The notes: generated by a model not told the origin, from the sequence alone. A DNA stretch of 64,000 nt from Cryptomeria japonica (GCF_030272615.1 NC_081410.1:222631415-222695414); one strand, 5' to 3'. Positions 11,171-24,205 are shown, counted from the stretch's first letter. Program-made: numbers and translations.

Positions 11171-12402
11171 TGTTGGTATTATTGATGAATTGATTATGTG
11201 TTGCATTGATGTTTTGTCATTGATGTCAACACTAGCTATTATGGTTGGTTATCGGTAGACAGGTTTTGGTTACTGGCAGATGATCTAGTGTTACCCATAG
11301 AAGGGACTATCTGTTGGACACTTTCGACATGTTTGGATCAATGAAATATGATTGATTTTATGTGTTACATGTTATTGGAGTATGTTTTGGTCAGTTGGTA
11401 TTGACTTGGTGATCGATGCTATCATACACTCTTGTAAACCCTTACCGACATGGGTTTAAGGTTTTACCGATAGAGCTTTTATTGAAAATATTTTACATGC
11501 TGCATAAGTGGTGTTGGTGCGGCTTCTAGATGGATTTCAGGATGCTAAAGATGTTCTTTGATCGTGCCTCAACTGATTGAAGACATTGCTTTGGCATGGT
11601 GGATCCATATTAGGTCCGGTACCTATCTAGGTTATCGACTGGTATCGTGTTAACATGTTCTGTACACGTTATCGAGATGATTTATGGGTTGGTTATTGTT
11701 GTTTTAGTCTCAAGCCGACATGGCATATCATTGTAATATGGATGTATGTAATCATCTTTTAGGTAGCCGACCTTTTAGGCCTTAGGATTGGTATAAACTG
11801 ATGTAATAACTCATTGTAGATCATGAATGGGAATGGTATGAAATGGAAATGTAATATCATATGCGAAGGAGTTCTGGTCGATCATTGAGGATCAAATTGG
11901 GTTTGAAGAAGAGGTCAAAGGCCTCCGGTATAGAGCTTAACCGAGACTGTAATCAGGCATGGAAGATGCTATCTCTGGCAGTTCATTCTTTTGGATTGTT
12001 ATCCAATTATCTTGAGGTGGTTATAACCTCTTTGTAGTTAGTGAGACTCTTTTGTAATGAGCAATACACTCTAGGCAGTGTGCCTTCTTGCATGTGCAAG
12101 CCCCTCATTATATCACATACTTTCTGTAGAAGTATCATTTGACTGTGGGTAGGCTTCCCACCATGGTTTTTCCCTTTCTGGGTTTTCCATGTACAAATCA
12201 TGGTATTATGTGGTATGGTTGCATTGTATTAGTTCTATGTTTCATTCTTAAGTTTTATTGCTTACCGATATCCATTTCTGCTATTCTGGTATTCAATGTT
12301 TATGTGCTATGATTAAAGGTTATAAAGTGGTTTAATTGATATAATCTGTTAACAACTGATTCACCCCCCTCCCCTCTTAGTTGTTCACTGGTTATCCTAA
12401 CA
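11171..12402 (+). repeat. 3' LTR of the plus-strand Sirevirus
   Basis: 1232 bp from TGTTGGTATT to TATCCTAACA, directly after the polypurine tract. It is related to the LTR at 7902-9160 in inverted orientation, with clear divergence between the two. Confidence 0.9.
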
Positions 12403-15400
12403 ATCATAAGCTTGATGTAAGTACAATGCAGTCTTAGGAGATCAAATATTAAAGATGCAACTGTGTATGAGTATGAGGGAAAACTATGTAAGAGTCAAAT
12501 TTTGAGTCACAAAGAGAATGCATATCCCAAAAAGGAACCCTATACAATCTCATGATAGGGACAGTCCACACATTTGCAGTCTATTGGTACATATCACTGT
12601 AGTCCAAAGAAAGAGTCCAATAACAATGAGCAAGTACAATACTTAGGACGGCAATGATCAAGCTTATTCATAGAGACACACAGGAGTAATAAATGGTAAA
12701 GTGGAGTCTTACAATAGTGAGCAAGATATATAGTAGCAAAGTATAGTCCATGGTGTGGACTATTTATTATCAATCCAATAAGCATGATAAGAATACAATG
12801 ACAGTCAACACAGTTTTTAGGGTTTGAGAAGTTGTGATATAGTTGTGACAAAGAAGACATTTTAATAGTCTTTCTCTTTGAGATCACATAACATAGAATT
12901 TACTGATTTAGAAGTTGATACAATATAAATAGCCTTAGATTTAATTAGTAGAAAAGAAGCCAAAGACAACTGTAGAAAACCCAACGGTGTAGTCTTAAGA
13001 TCAAAATGTATAAGGATAGTCATTGCTACAACCACAAGAACCAAGCTAGCTACAACATAGAGATGTGATCAGTATTGATAGTGCCATGCTACAATCCCAT
13101 TTAAGATGCTACATATATCTCAGTCAAGTCTTAGAGAATAAAGAAAAACTTGCAGTCCAGTCAACATATTCCCAACCATTAGAGAAGCCTAAAAGATATT
13201 GACAAGCCTACAGTCAATATACAACAATACAATGCATAGGAGAATCATGTATGATATTATTCATCAATGATAATAATAGTCACATTCTCAAGGCCATGAT
13301 AGTCATGGACATCTTTACAAAGAGAAAAACTATAGTAGGTGTCATCCATGGCCTTAACAGTGCAGCCATTAAAGAAATGCAAGATATCAGTGACAACCAT
13401 GATCAACTCTTTCATTATAGGTAAATCAACTATCTCATTATAGGCAACCAAAAGCCACACAATGAACTTTCAATGAAGAGCCATCTCAACAATAATAGTC
13501 ACAATGTCTCTCAATGCATTAGTAACTGGAGCTAATACAATAAGATTCACATTTATTCTCTATAGTTCACTAATTAGAATAGTTAAAAGTACACAAGTGT
13601 AATGTTATAGTCATGAATCCAAAAGAAATGAATGATCAATGATCAATGATACCAATCTTAGGTAAGTGAAATGAACAAATGCTAGGTCCAAGACATAATG
13701 ATTTATTTTTGTACTCATACATATAGATTATAGTGGTCGATGAAAAGATCATTGTCTTAGTCACAAAGCCAAGTAGAGCAATCATATGAACCTAGTTTAG
13801 TCCTTTTTAGGAATAGCCATAGTTTGCACATCATGAGATGATCCAATGCTCATACAGAGAGGTGTAGGGTTGCTACCATAATGAACTAACAACATTATCC
13901 GTGTCACAGTCTATATTAGTCAAAAACCCTATAGATTGTCAAAACTAATCAAGGTGCATGACAGAGAATAAGATGACTATCAAAGATATTAAACAATCCT
14001 TAATCATGTAGCAGTCATGAATTTGATAAAGTACCATGGATAAAAGAAATCAAAATAGTGATTGATAGTCATCAACATCTATGCAATAATATATGATGGA
14101 GATGATAGATGATCAGTAAATAGGCCAGTCATATATTCCAAATTACTATCAAAGGGTTTCAGATTGTCTCTTTGTTATCAAAGTCACCAAAATGTCTCAA
14201 AACATAACACAATGGCATAAGACACAAATTTTTTAAGCATAAGTAGCAGCATCAAGATAAAGACAACTTCATCATAATTGTAGACCTCTTCAAGAGAACT
14301 GAATGCCACAAAGGTTAAGAGTGCAGATCTGAGAAAGAACAATTATTTGATAGTGATGATGATCACATACAAAGAGTAAGTTGCAATAGTTATCACAGTA
14401 AAGTAAGAAGACAATGATGATAGGTGCACAAAGGTAAACAATGCAACATGTAGGGAAGACAGAACAATCAAAATCTCGTTGTTAACGCTGTCTAGTCACC
14501 CTTAATATCATAAACAATGATCTTAATTCATGAGTCCAAGAACATGTCAAAACGACAATGGATTTAACACATAGAGAGACATAAAAGAAGATCCATTATA
14601 GTCATACCAAATGCATGAAGAAAGTAATGGGAAACATCATGACAGTCATATGAGAGAATATAGTCATCACTATGTTGCACAACAGGGATATGGACTTCTA
14701 TTTTTTCTATGTCAAAAGTACAGTGGACAAAATCATAAGCATCAAAGACTCAGTCATAGGCATGAGTGAAATAAGTTTTGACAGAGCAATAATGAGAAAA
14801 AAGAGTAATCTTTAGTATGAGAAGCCAATGCACATACAACCATCAAAGGGCAAATAATAGTGAACATGAATAAATAATGTTTTGAGTCTAAAGGGGTCCT
14901 ATAATAGTCTATATGCATGATATACAAAATAAAATAAAGAGTTTCATTTCTCTTTTTGTCGTAGTCAACAACAAATAGCCCCTATAAAAGCATTCATAAT
15001 GCAGTTTCAATATAATAAAGGTCATGACCACCAATGGAGGCACAAAGAATTTCATAGCAATGATAGGACAGATTTCAAAAAGGAGGCCACAATTAGAAAA
15101 GATCAAGGTGGGTTATTATTGTCTAAACAACTTCATAACAAAGAAGAAAGCCAGTAAGAAATGAAAAATAGATACATAGTTCATGTTCCAGGCCAAAGGC
15201 ACAAATGTTCAAGGTACTCCATCTGTAACAATCTTCAACACACCATTAAAGAAAATTAAAGAGAAGTCAAATATCACCATGAAGTTTTGATCCCTGCCAA
15301 GGCACAAGCAAGACATAGTCATGCCAACTCTTCACAAATAGAGCATAGGTCACAGTGCAGGGTATAAGATCAAAACCATGGTTGAAAAGAGGCCAATGAC

Positions 15401-16250
15401 ATGCTTAAAATAATGAAAGATCATTTTTATCCATAATTACTAAAATATTCTTGAAGAGACAATCACACTCATGGAGATTGACAGTGTTAAAAATAAAGAT
15501 GTATCAGTCCAAAACCCATCTCAAAAAATAGTGGTATAAAAGCTCAAGGTGTAGATTTTCAAGCACAGTAAAGCCCCAAGCACAATCATAGGGACTTCAA
15601 TAACAGTTATGAAGCCAAAAAAAAAAACTCATATACAAATGGTCACATTATAGCATGGTAGTATTTGAGTAAAAAGACATCCCTCCTCGCGAACCATGGT
15701 CATTACCAACAGCTAGAACACTGTGTGATTTGAATTCATGAGCGGTTATAGAGGAAAAATTTTCTATCATAAAGTCATACAAACATAGTCTAGAAGAGTA
15801 ATCACTATTTTTTGGTTTCATATTTATGAAATCATTCAAAGTAGTGACTGTTAAAATGCAACATTAAGGGCAAAACATAGTAATGATGATAGTATGAAGA
15901 TATTCTTCCAAACAAAGCTTTAAAACTATCTATTACAGCTACAAAACAAAGATACCCCTTCACATGACACAAATAATTTTTGTCTCGGGAAAATGAAGAT
16001 AGAGATTTAAAATTTAAATAGTGAAGGAGAAAATATTACAGCCAAAAGACAATGAATGCATGAAAGAGATTTTAGTTTAAACCCCATAATATTTAGTAGA
16101 TAAAAGCAAAAATTTATGGGTTTCTTCTTTACAAAAGGAGATGCTATAGAAAATATAGAGGAAAATAATGAGAAATACCACATACTGAGCCTTCAAGTCT
16201 AGTCAAAACCCTAGCTCGAGCAAACAAAGGCATGCATGGCGACTACATAG
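12403..16250. other. No recognisable gene; AGTCA-rich unique-looking DNA
   Basis: About 3.8 kb of AT-rich DNA with only short frames and no domain I can recognise. The word AGTCA (often ATAGTCA or CAGTCA) recurs on the plus strand far more often than expected, at irregular spacing. It could be a very decayed repeat or the body of an unrecognised element. Confidence 0.6.
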
Positions 16251-17850
16251 TGAGAGTCTTCTCCACGAAGATACAAAATGAAAATGAGTGTTTTTAGGGT
16301 TTTCATTTCTTTTATCTCTCATGCCCTAATCTCTTTTGAGATTTTTGGTGGGCTTATTTTATTTTTTAAAAGTTGCTTTTATTGTAATGGTGGTCGAGTT
16401 TAACTCCCACCAAGGACTTTATGTCCTAATTGCATGCTATCCGAGGGAGCTTTAAACCCATATATTTTTATTAAGTGAATAGCTTGCTTAATGTTATTAT
16501 TATATTTTATTTATTAATAAATGGTATTAAAAATAACGAATAAAATATAAATACCATCATTTATAAATAATATAATAATTAAATTATTAATTAAATTATT
16601 TTTATAAATAGAAATAAAAGTAAAAAGGCACTATAAATATTACTATTTATTTAAAATACTTCTATTTATTTAAATAAAATAATTAATTAATAAGTGCACT
16701 AAAGGACTGCTACATCAACAATAACATCATGCAGACAATTTTTTTTTCAGAGGAGTCAGTGCTTTTTCGGTTATGGGCTATTTTTAGCAAGATTAGTAGT
16801 TGTATTTTCAGCAGTGGTAGTTATCATGTAGTTTCAATAGAGGGACTGATTTTTTAGTCCATCACCTATTTTTGGTAGCATGCACCATGCAGTTTGTTGG
16901 GATAGAGAGTTTCTTTTTAGAGCCTTTTTTAGCAGTTTCAGTAGTTCTATTTACAACAGGGGATGGTTCTTTTTCATGTAGTATTAGTGGTAGACCTATT
17001 TTGAGTATTGGAGGCTATTTTTGGCAGGATTATATATGAGTTTTAGGCTATTTTGGGCAAATTCGCCCAAGGCTTTTTCTTATGCAGATTTTCATTTTAG
17101 GGTTTTTGAAGGAGATCTATCTATATTTTATTTTCTCCTCCTTTTCCCCCTCTAGTTATTTCTTTTTCCTTACACATACAACAAAAAGCATTGTATCTCA
17201 GCACTCAGCAATTTTCAGTTATTGTAACAGAGTTAAATTTTTCATTTAGTTTTGCAATACAAAGTTATTTCCTTGTTAGTATTTCTTTCTTTTTCATTGT
17301 TAGGTGAGAGTTTTGACAGAGTTATTGTGATTTTTACAATCCTTTTCTTCGTCACACTTTTGCTTTGCAGAAGTAGGATAATTTCACAGTGATTAGGGTT
17401 GTGGGTTGTGTTCACCAGGTTTTTCAACTACTTGCATGTTGTGAAAACTCACCTTTCCTACATGCAGAAGTTGGATAGATTCAAACCTTTTCACAAATTA
17501 TTTATGAATTGGGTGGTCTAATTGATTTGTGAAGTGTTTCATTTAGTATTGCAACTATTATAGTTTTAGTGCAGTAGTTTAAAACTTCATAATTTTGGTG
17601 TATCACCTCCATTAGGATAGGTTTTTCGTTACATGCAATCTTTTTACCCTTTTCCCACAAGAAGTTAGTGTAGAAGATCCATCAAGACAAGAAGCCGACT
17701 TGGTCTCTGGAGATTCACCTTCAATTTGAGCAACCCACAGGCTCGAAGGTGTTTCCATGTTTAACATGATTTTTTGGTTTCGCACTTAGCATCACAGGTG
17801 CAATCCTCTGTGACAACAATAACTCAATTTGAGAAGAAACCTTGATCCTG
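16251..17850. other. No recognisable gene; AT-rich then T-rich DNA
   Basis: 16480-16700 is extremely AT-rich. 16735-17600 is T-rich with recurring words such as TTTTTAGCAG and TATTTTTAGCA on the plus strand. There is no frame with a known domain, and no LTR ends were located. Confidence 0.55.
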
Positions 17851-18736
17851 TGTCGACCCGTGTTAGAAATTTAATATTTTTTAACCAGCATGTATAAAAG
17901 GAGGTCTACCCCTCTCATTTTGATAGAGCACATTCATAATTCAAATTCAAGATCTCAATTACACTAACAAATTCAATTGAGAAAGCAATCAGTCTTCTAT
18001 CAAGCATTGGAGTAGAAGTAAAGTCAAGATTCAAGCATTGGAGATGACATTCATGTTCCATGTTTTATGAAGACTATCTAAATGAAACCCTAATTTCTTA
18101 TCAAGACAAAAAAAATTTCATTAAAGGTATATCATTAATGTTTCATATATTTTTAGCTTTTCCCTCAAAAGGAAAGCATTTCATTATACTATTTCATTTC
18201 CATTTTAATTCTATTTCATGGTTAATTCCAAAACCAGGGTTTGACCTAAGGCAAACCCCTATTCCTAACAATTTTCCCCTTTTTACTATGTGCATGAACA
18301 TGCATAGAGTTGCATTTTGGAGGAACGACATGATTCACACAGACGAATAGGATCCCCTTTGGATAGTAAAAAGTTTAGAGGACCTACGTGACCATCACCA
18401 CGGTCCTAGAAATTCCCGCTGAGTTTTTGGGAACATATCTGAACCTTCATCTACTACTTAGATCCAAGTATGTGGCTTTGTAATGATTGTAGCTCTCTGT
18501 TTATGCATAATTGCTTTAATATCCATACATTTACCCTAATTTCAACATCTTAAATTAATTAAATTCAATTTAAGGGAGAGAAGATTTTTCACTTAGCAAA
18601 CCAAGAATCTGATCATAATCTAGATCTATTAAGGCTAGATCTATCAAATTGAAACTTTCCCCAATGTGATGGTCCCTAAGCAAAAATTAGTTGTTTTACT
18701 ACATGCAATGGTGAAACCCTTATTTTTCACTAACAC
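17850..18736 (+). repeat. Partial LTR of Ty3 family C (copy C-0)
   Basis: Homologous to the solo LTR at 44346-45557 and the LTR at 46181-48144. Shared landmarks are the promoter-like TATAAAAGGAGG (about 17892-17904), a block with TTCATGTTCCATG, and an end resembling GGTGAAACCC...TTTTTCAC. The TGTAGCATCC start is missing, so it is 5'-truncated. The right end is the insertion site of element B (TSD AACAC at 18732-18736). Confidence 0.75.
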
Positions 18737-19511
18737 TGTTGGAAAATGTACACTCCAAAGAGAAATTGTAGGCGATTGAAGGTATTGTCATTGAAGGAAA
18801 CCTTACAATCCTATGGCACTGGCAGGCACCGACACAGGCACTGACACGGACAACGGTAGTGATAAAGATGATTACCAACACCCCAGCCGACAGGATTTTG
18901 TTTATTATATTTTGTATTTAATTGTAAAATCTTTTAGTAAAGCCAAAAAGGCGAATTGCAATAGGACCCATATAAATATGAGATCTTGTAGATCATTTGA
19001 AAAAAGGAAGTGGATTGTAATAGGCAGATGCGATCATGCGAATATTAAGGCAGATTTTGGAATAAGGTTTATGGAAGTTGTATGAGCTTAAACCGGTATT
19101 GAACCTGGCATAGCAGATGTAAAACTGAAGCAGTATATGATATTGGATTTGCATAATCCAAGTTTGTAAGTCAGTGAGACTTCCCTTTTGTATTTAAGTA
19201 GTGAGCTTTAGGCAGTTGGCCTTCCTGCATGTGCAGGCCCCTATTGTAAGTAATATTCATTTATTGGCTAGTGAGTGAATATTGTGGGTCACAAATCCCA
19301 CCAAAGTTTTTCCCACATCGGGTTTCCTTGTTAAAAATATTGTGTTATGGTGTGCTTTCTATGTTGTGGTTATTGATCTTATTTATTGCATTATTTCTGG
19401 TTTACCGGTACACTATTTTGGAATGCAATTTGTTTAATAAGATTAGAAAATCTATTAACCAACAAGATACTCAGTCACCCGCCCCTCTTAGTATCTTTGC
19501 GAATCCTAACA
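18737..19511 (+). repeat. 5' LTR of element B
   Basis: 775 bp from TGTTGGAAAATG to GAATCCTAACA. It is closely similar to 40560-41345 and to the minus-strand LTR at 61384-62194. It includes a short block rich in GACAC/GGCAC words near 18826-18858. Confidence 0.92.
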
Positions 19512-19513
19512 AT

Positions 19514-19525
19514 CGGTATCAGAGC
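19514..19525 (+). promoter_or_regulatory. Primer binding site of element B
   Basis: CGGTATCAGAGC, two bases after the LTR end, one mismatch from the initiator tRNA-Met complement TGGTATCAGAGC. Confidence 0.88.
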
Positions 19526-19582
19526 CTAGTCCTCTATTTTCAAAAGCCTAACAACTTGAGGAAGATTCTGACACCGGTACAG

Positions 19583-20695
19583 ATGGAAAACCTGAAAAAG
19601 CAATTGGAAATAGCTCTTGCAAATTATGATGCAGAAAAGTTGAAAAATATGAAACTTGAAGATGATCTGAAGGCTGCATAGGAAATCATTCAAGGACTTC
19701 AAGAAAATCTCACTATTTCTAGGAACAAAAGAAGAGAACTTCATGAGAAAATACAAAGTGATGATGATGAAAAAGAAACTCTTAATGATCTTGTAAGCAA
19801 GATGAAGCAAGAGAACATGACCTTGAGGAATGAGATGCAAGATATGACTAAGAGGTTTTGTAAAGACATTGAAGACTGAAAGAAGAATGAAGATGACTAG
19901 ACTAGGAGAATCAATGATGCTGGAAATGAAAATCTAAGACTCAGTCATGAAAATGATATGTTGAAGATAGATATGATTCACTTGGAGCATGATAAAACTG
20001 AACTCATGAGATAGAAAGATTTCTTAGTAAATGAGTTGGCTACTACAAATCAACACAAGGAGAAATTCAAGAAAAGCTCAGAAGAACTTGATGACATGCG
20101 GAAAAATCAGAAACCTAATGGAGATACTAATGGTCTCGGCTTTGAAATTGGTGAAAGATCTGGTACTACAAACAATCATGATCACAGTAAATTGGTAAGA
20201 CAACCTAATGCCTACAAATTTAATGGGAAATGCTTTAACTATAACAAGTATTGTCATAGAGAAAATCAATGTAGATCTAGAAACTATCAGAACACCAATG
20301 CACCCACTGGTCAATGTTCTAAATGCAACAAAGTTGGTCATAATTCAGAAAACTATAGAATGAATGTAAGATGTTATGTTTGTGGAAGATTTGGGCACTT
20401 ATCTAATCAATGCAGGACACATACTGGCATAGGATATGGAAAATCTATTTAGAAAAATAATGTGACTTGTTATGCTTGTAACAAGATTGGACATATTGCA
20501 AAATTTTGTAGAAGTAAGGCATCATCAACAAATAACAAAGGACCTAGGTTGAAAGGTAAAGAGAAGGTTGAAGAAGTAGAGCAAGAATTCTCAAAACAAT
20601 GGATTAGAAAGTCAGATTTGAATGTCAATGAAGCTATTCCTTCACCGGTAGAACAAATAATTACTTCACCGACAGGAGATTCTTCATCTAACTAA
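19583..20695 (+). pseudogene. Element B ORF1: coiled coil plus zinc knuckles
   Basis: One frame of 371 codons from ATG 19583 to the stop at 20693, broken by several in-frame stops (19679, about 19876, about 19897, about 20011, 20450) but with no frameshift. The first 150 or so residues are rich in Leu, Glu, Lys and Asp in a heptad-like pattern (MENLKKQLEIALANYD at the start). The C-terminal half has four zinc-knuckle units: two degenerate (CFNYNKYCHRENQC, CSKCNKVGHNSENY) and two complete (CYVCGRFGHLSNQC, CYACNKIGHIAKFC). A Lys-rich tail follows. The family parallel is Gag nucleocapsid, so RNA binding is likely. Element F has the same protein. Confidence 0.82.
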
Positions 20696-20999
20696 AAGGA
20701 AATCCTTTTTGGGGGTATGACAACAAATTGAAAAACATGCTAGTTTACCCCCGGTTGATGGTGAGAAGTTGAATTAGTTCTTTACCAACAGATATGTTAA
20801 GTTTCACTTAACTGACATGAATTTAATGTGGTAGTTAAAGGAAATGACATTGTAAAGCAAGTGTTTTTCACTCTTTTTCATTCAACAAGCATTCAAATTT
20901 CCTTAGAGCATGAAAAACCCGAGCGAAGGCATCCACTGTGAGAAATGAAGCAAATCATTCAAGCATTCAAACCTAAAGGCGGATTAAGGTATTTATACA
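20696..20999 (+). other. Spacer between ORF1 and ORF2 of element B
   Basis: Contains no long frame. It may be untranslated leader for ORF2 or decayed coding sequence. Confidence 0.5.
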
Positions 21000-23258
21000 A
21001 TGGATTCCTCCTTTGCACTTGAATTCATTGCAAACCCTACAGTAATTGAAGTGATTAAATGCCCTAGGCCTGTATTTAAAACCATTCCCGAAGTAGCAAA
21101 GAAGGATGATAACCTAGGAGGATTTTCTAAAATACCCAAAGGAGTTGCACATGTTGAGGATCCTAGAATTTACTTACATTGTCATATTGAAGAACTAGGT
21201 GCTGATGAGATTATGAACATGTATAGGATAGTAATATGTGATGAAAATGGTAATGTAAAACTGGAACACAAGATAATTGAAACCCTAGGTTTTGTGGAGA
21301 TACTTAGCATTCCTGATTTTCCCAAAGAGGTTATAAGGATTATATTAAGCAGAGTTCATGGGGAGTTCTTTTGGCTAGATTCTATTCATAAGATAATGAA
21401 AGGAGCAGTTAGGGCAGTGATAGGCTTACCTTCCACCGGTAGCAGGCCTAACAAGACTAAAAAGGTTCCAAACGACACTGTAATGACCCTAAACGGTGCA
21501 ACCTATGATAAGAGATCCCTGAGAGTCAATGATGTAAAGGATATCAATGTAAGATTCATTAGCATGATTCTTGGATACAAAGCTACACATGCCAATATGT
21601 TAAACTTTGTTTCTAGTTTATGTATCAAGAGTGCTTATGACTTAGTAAACAATAATGCAAAGATTGACATATGCGAATTGTTAAAAGATGACCTAATAGA
21701 CAATCCGAAGAAACTTAAGGGTGACAAGAAAGGCACATTAAGATTTGGCAACTTACTTGTATGTCTATTGCTATATATCACCAAGGAAGTTCTCGGTATT
21801 GGTAGAAAGAATTTTGGTTTTGACATTTCGGTAGGAAAACAACTTTTGGATATTCTTAATAACATGGGAAATGACAAGGAGAAGAACATAATTGAACACT
21901 TTCAGGCACTGAAGGCTAGAATGAAAATAAGTGAAAGATTATCTCAATCCATAGTTGATAAATATAAAAAAGAGATGTGCTTTGTTATAAAGAAGGATGA
22001 AATCTAGATGGAGGCAGTGGTACTGAGGATAGTTTGGGCTACAGAGATGGGTTATAAGGTTGATGAGAACATAATAGAAACTTATGCAAAAGAACTTCTA
22101 AAAGCCCCTAGAGAACCAATAGAAGAAATATTTGGTAGTGCCGAAACTATTGAAAGAAAAGTTCAATCACATAAATGAATAAAGAAAATAGAACAAACAA
22201 TTAGAAAAGCAATAAGACAGCAAAAGAAATCAATGGAAGCATATTGAATATGACTGGTATCAAGGAGAGTGACTTGGAAGGATTACAAATAGAAACACAT
22301 CTTTCACTGGTTGCTACATCCTCTGATAGTGAAATACCGGCTGAATTCAAAAGGGTAGTAATGAAAAGGAAACCCTCACTGGTACCCTCACCTACACCTA
22401 AGAGAACAAGATAGAAACAACAGGCAGTAAGGCCTCCAACAAACAAAATAACACCCAAGAAGAAAAAGGAAAAACAAGTTATCCCCCCACTTGATAATCT
22501 TTTGAATGAAATTACTGAAGATGGAAACTTGTCAAATGTTAGCAAGTTGTATAACACTTTTACTAATGAAGAAAAAGAAAGCATAGAAAACAGTGTTATT
22601 TCACACTTAGATATTTATAAGAAATTCTCGATAGAAGTTGTAGATGACTTACCTAGTGACTTGTACAAAAGGTTATATGCAAAAAGGTTAGCAATTATGG
22701 AATTGGACAAGAAGATTAAAGTAGAAAAATTACTTGCAGTTCACCCAGTGAAATCAACAAAAGAAATTGATGAACTGATAAGTGAAGCAAACAAGACTGT
22801 ATTTTCCACCAGTCATCGACATGTAGCATTAATGGTTGGCAGAGCAAATGAGATCACTGAAGAGACAACGGACAAATGGGATATCCTCTTTGTAGAAAAG
22901 GAAAAGCAAGAAGAGCTTAAACGACCAAAGACTTTTAAAGTCTATCAAAAAGAAAAGGATAAAGGTAAAGGCAAGGTAGGTGGTCCTTCGAGCATAACGG
23001 TAATTGATAACTTGCCCCCACCTTCTTCTGATACTCCACTGACACAAACTATTAATACACCACTGGTAACAGATAATGTTGAGAGTATGGAGACAACACA
23101 TGAAGACACCAATCCTGATTCAAAAGTGTTGTATACCATGAATATTGACACACAAGAAGTCAACATTATGGTTGATAAGGAAACAACTGAAAAGAGAGAT
23201 GTGGCAACTGAGCCACCGACACAAAAAATTGCAGTTGAGAATGTTGAAGATACAGTTG
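21000..23258 (+). pseudogene. Element B ORF2, N-terminal part (unknown protein)
   Basis: An open frame of 335 codons (21000-22007) ends at a TAG. Reading continues in the same frame to about 22180, then shifts, and 22502-23258 holds the next block up to the inserted element A. Residues 1-300 look globular, with an acidic N-terminus and landmarks RVHGEFFWLDSIHKIMKGAV and VIGLPSTGSRPN. The second block is charged and turns Thr/Pro/Glu-rich (PPTQKIAVENVEDT) before the break. The C-terminal part resumes at 39132. I do not recognise the family. It is not reverse transcriptase, protease or integrase. Element F keeps only the C-terminal half. Confidence 0.7.
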
Positions 23259-23394
23259 TGTTACCGCGTCATTTATTCTTTATGCCGAAAATGTTTCATA
23301 ATTTCTTTTTTATGTTGGAGTCCTAGTTCATACCATATTACCTTTGTTCGAGCCTTTAAATGTGGTCTCAAGTCCTTTCTCTAGTCATTTTCAT

Positions 23395-23735
23395 TCAAGT
23401 TCGGACAATTCGTTGTACTCCTTGAACGAGTCGAACCGTTCTGAACTAGGTTCAAGATGTTCATTTAGGTTCAATAGGTTCCGAAGTGTTCAGAAAAGGT
23501 TCTTCATACTAACATTTTCTCTAAAGTTTTTGCAGCGGCTCTTTAATAAAGTTTTTCTTGTTCAGTGACATAATATTTGTGTTGAACCTGTTGAACTAAG
23601 TTCAAAGGGCTCAAATATGTTCAATGTGTTCAACACAGCAAAGTGGTCAATAGTTTGATGCAGCATACATCTTGAACTACTTGAACACTCAAGAAGTGGG
23701 TTCAAGATGTTCACACAGGTTCAATGCTGGTGGGT
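23395..23735 (+). promoter_or_regulatory. GTTCAA/TTGAAC motif cluster in U3
   Basis: More than a dozen copies of GTTCAA or its complement TTGAAC, plus near-matches such as GTTCGG and GTTCAG, in about 340 bp. The whole cluster is retained in the 3' LTR (about 34371-34700). It lies 250-600 bp upstream of the TATA-like box, the place expected for an LTR enhancer. Confidence 0.6.
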
Positions 23736-23980
23736 CCCATGGTTTCAAATGTTCCGGGAAGTGTATTTATTGCTAAATACGGACAGGCAGAAGCATATTG
23801 TAAAGTGATGTCATTCTTTGGTTTTTTCGAAGTAAGTGAACATTGCAGGAACTAGCAGTTTCTTAAAGTACGCCGCCATGCATTGAATGCATGCGTGCGG
23901 GGGTCTAATCTATCAATTTGCCACGTTCGGAATGAAATTGTGAAATCATTGCATTTAATGTGTCTGCATTATTACCTTTC

Positions 23981-23989
23981 TTTATAAGG
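23981..23989 (+). promoter_or_regulatory. TATA-like box of the 5' LTR
   Basis: TTTATAAGG, conserved at 34957-34965 in the 3' LTR. It lies about 225 bp upstream of the first ATG of the LTR frame and downstream of the motif cluster. Confidence 0.55.
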
Positions 23990-24205
23990 TATGAAAATCA
24001 TTTGTGTTCTGCGTTTGCTCTTGCTGCTGGATTTATGTTTATATTGTCCCTGGATAGGAGTTTTTCTTGCCGATAGCCGTCATCCGATTATACAGCTGTG
24101 AAGGTGAGTTTTTCCCTTATTCTCTCCAGTGTTTTCCCTTGCATTTTCTCTCATATAAAGGTTTGGTTTCATTGCAATCAAGTTTGGGTTTCTTGTTTAC
24201 AAATC

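Larger units (their letters stand above)
9161..12402 (+). mobile_element. Sirevirus 3' half, plus strand
   Basis: Holds pol from the integrase/reverse-transcriptase linker to RNase H, then polypurine tracts and a full 3' LTR. The 5' part is absent: at 9160/9161 it meets the outer edge of the minus-strand Sirevirus. The simplest reading is that the minus-strand element inserted into this pol gene and the 5' half lies left of the window. The expected 5-bp duplication (CAGTG at 9161-9165) cannot be checked here. Confidence 0.85.

Noticed and set aside
18060-18350. 96-codon frame
   Set aside because: It lies inside a family C LTR; the equivalent region in the other two copies is not open.
23344-23568. 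Short frame in U3 of element A
   Set aside because: It overlaps the motif cluster and is not kept as a frame in the 3' LTR.
24098-24205. Upstream extension of the LTR frame from the ATG at 24098
   Set aside because: The extension is not open in the 3' LTR, overlaps a splice-donor-like site, and is less conserved; the starts at 24206 or 24245 are shared by both copies.
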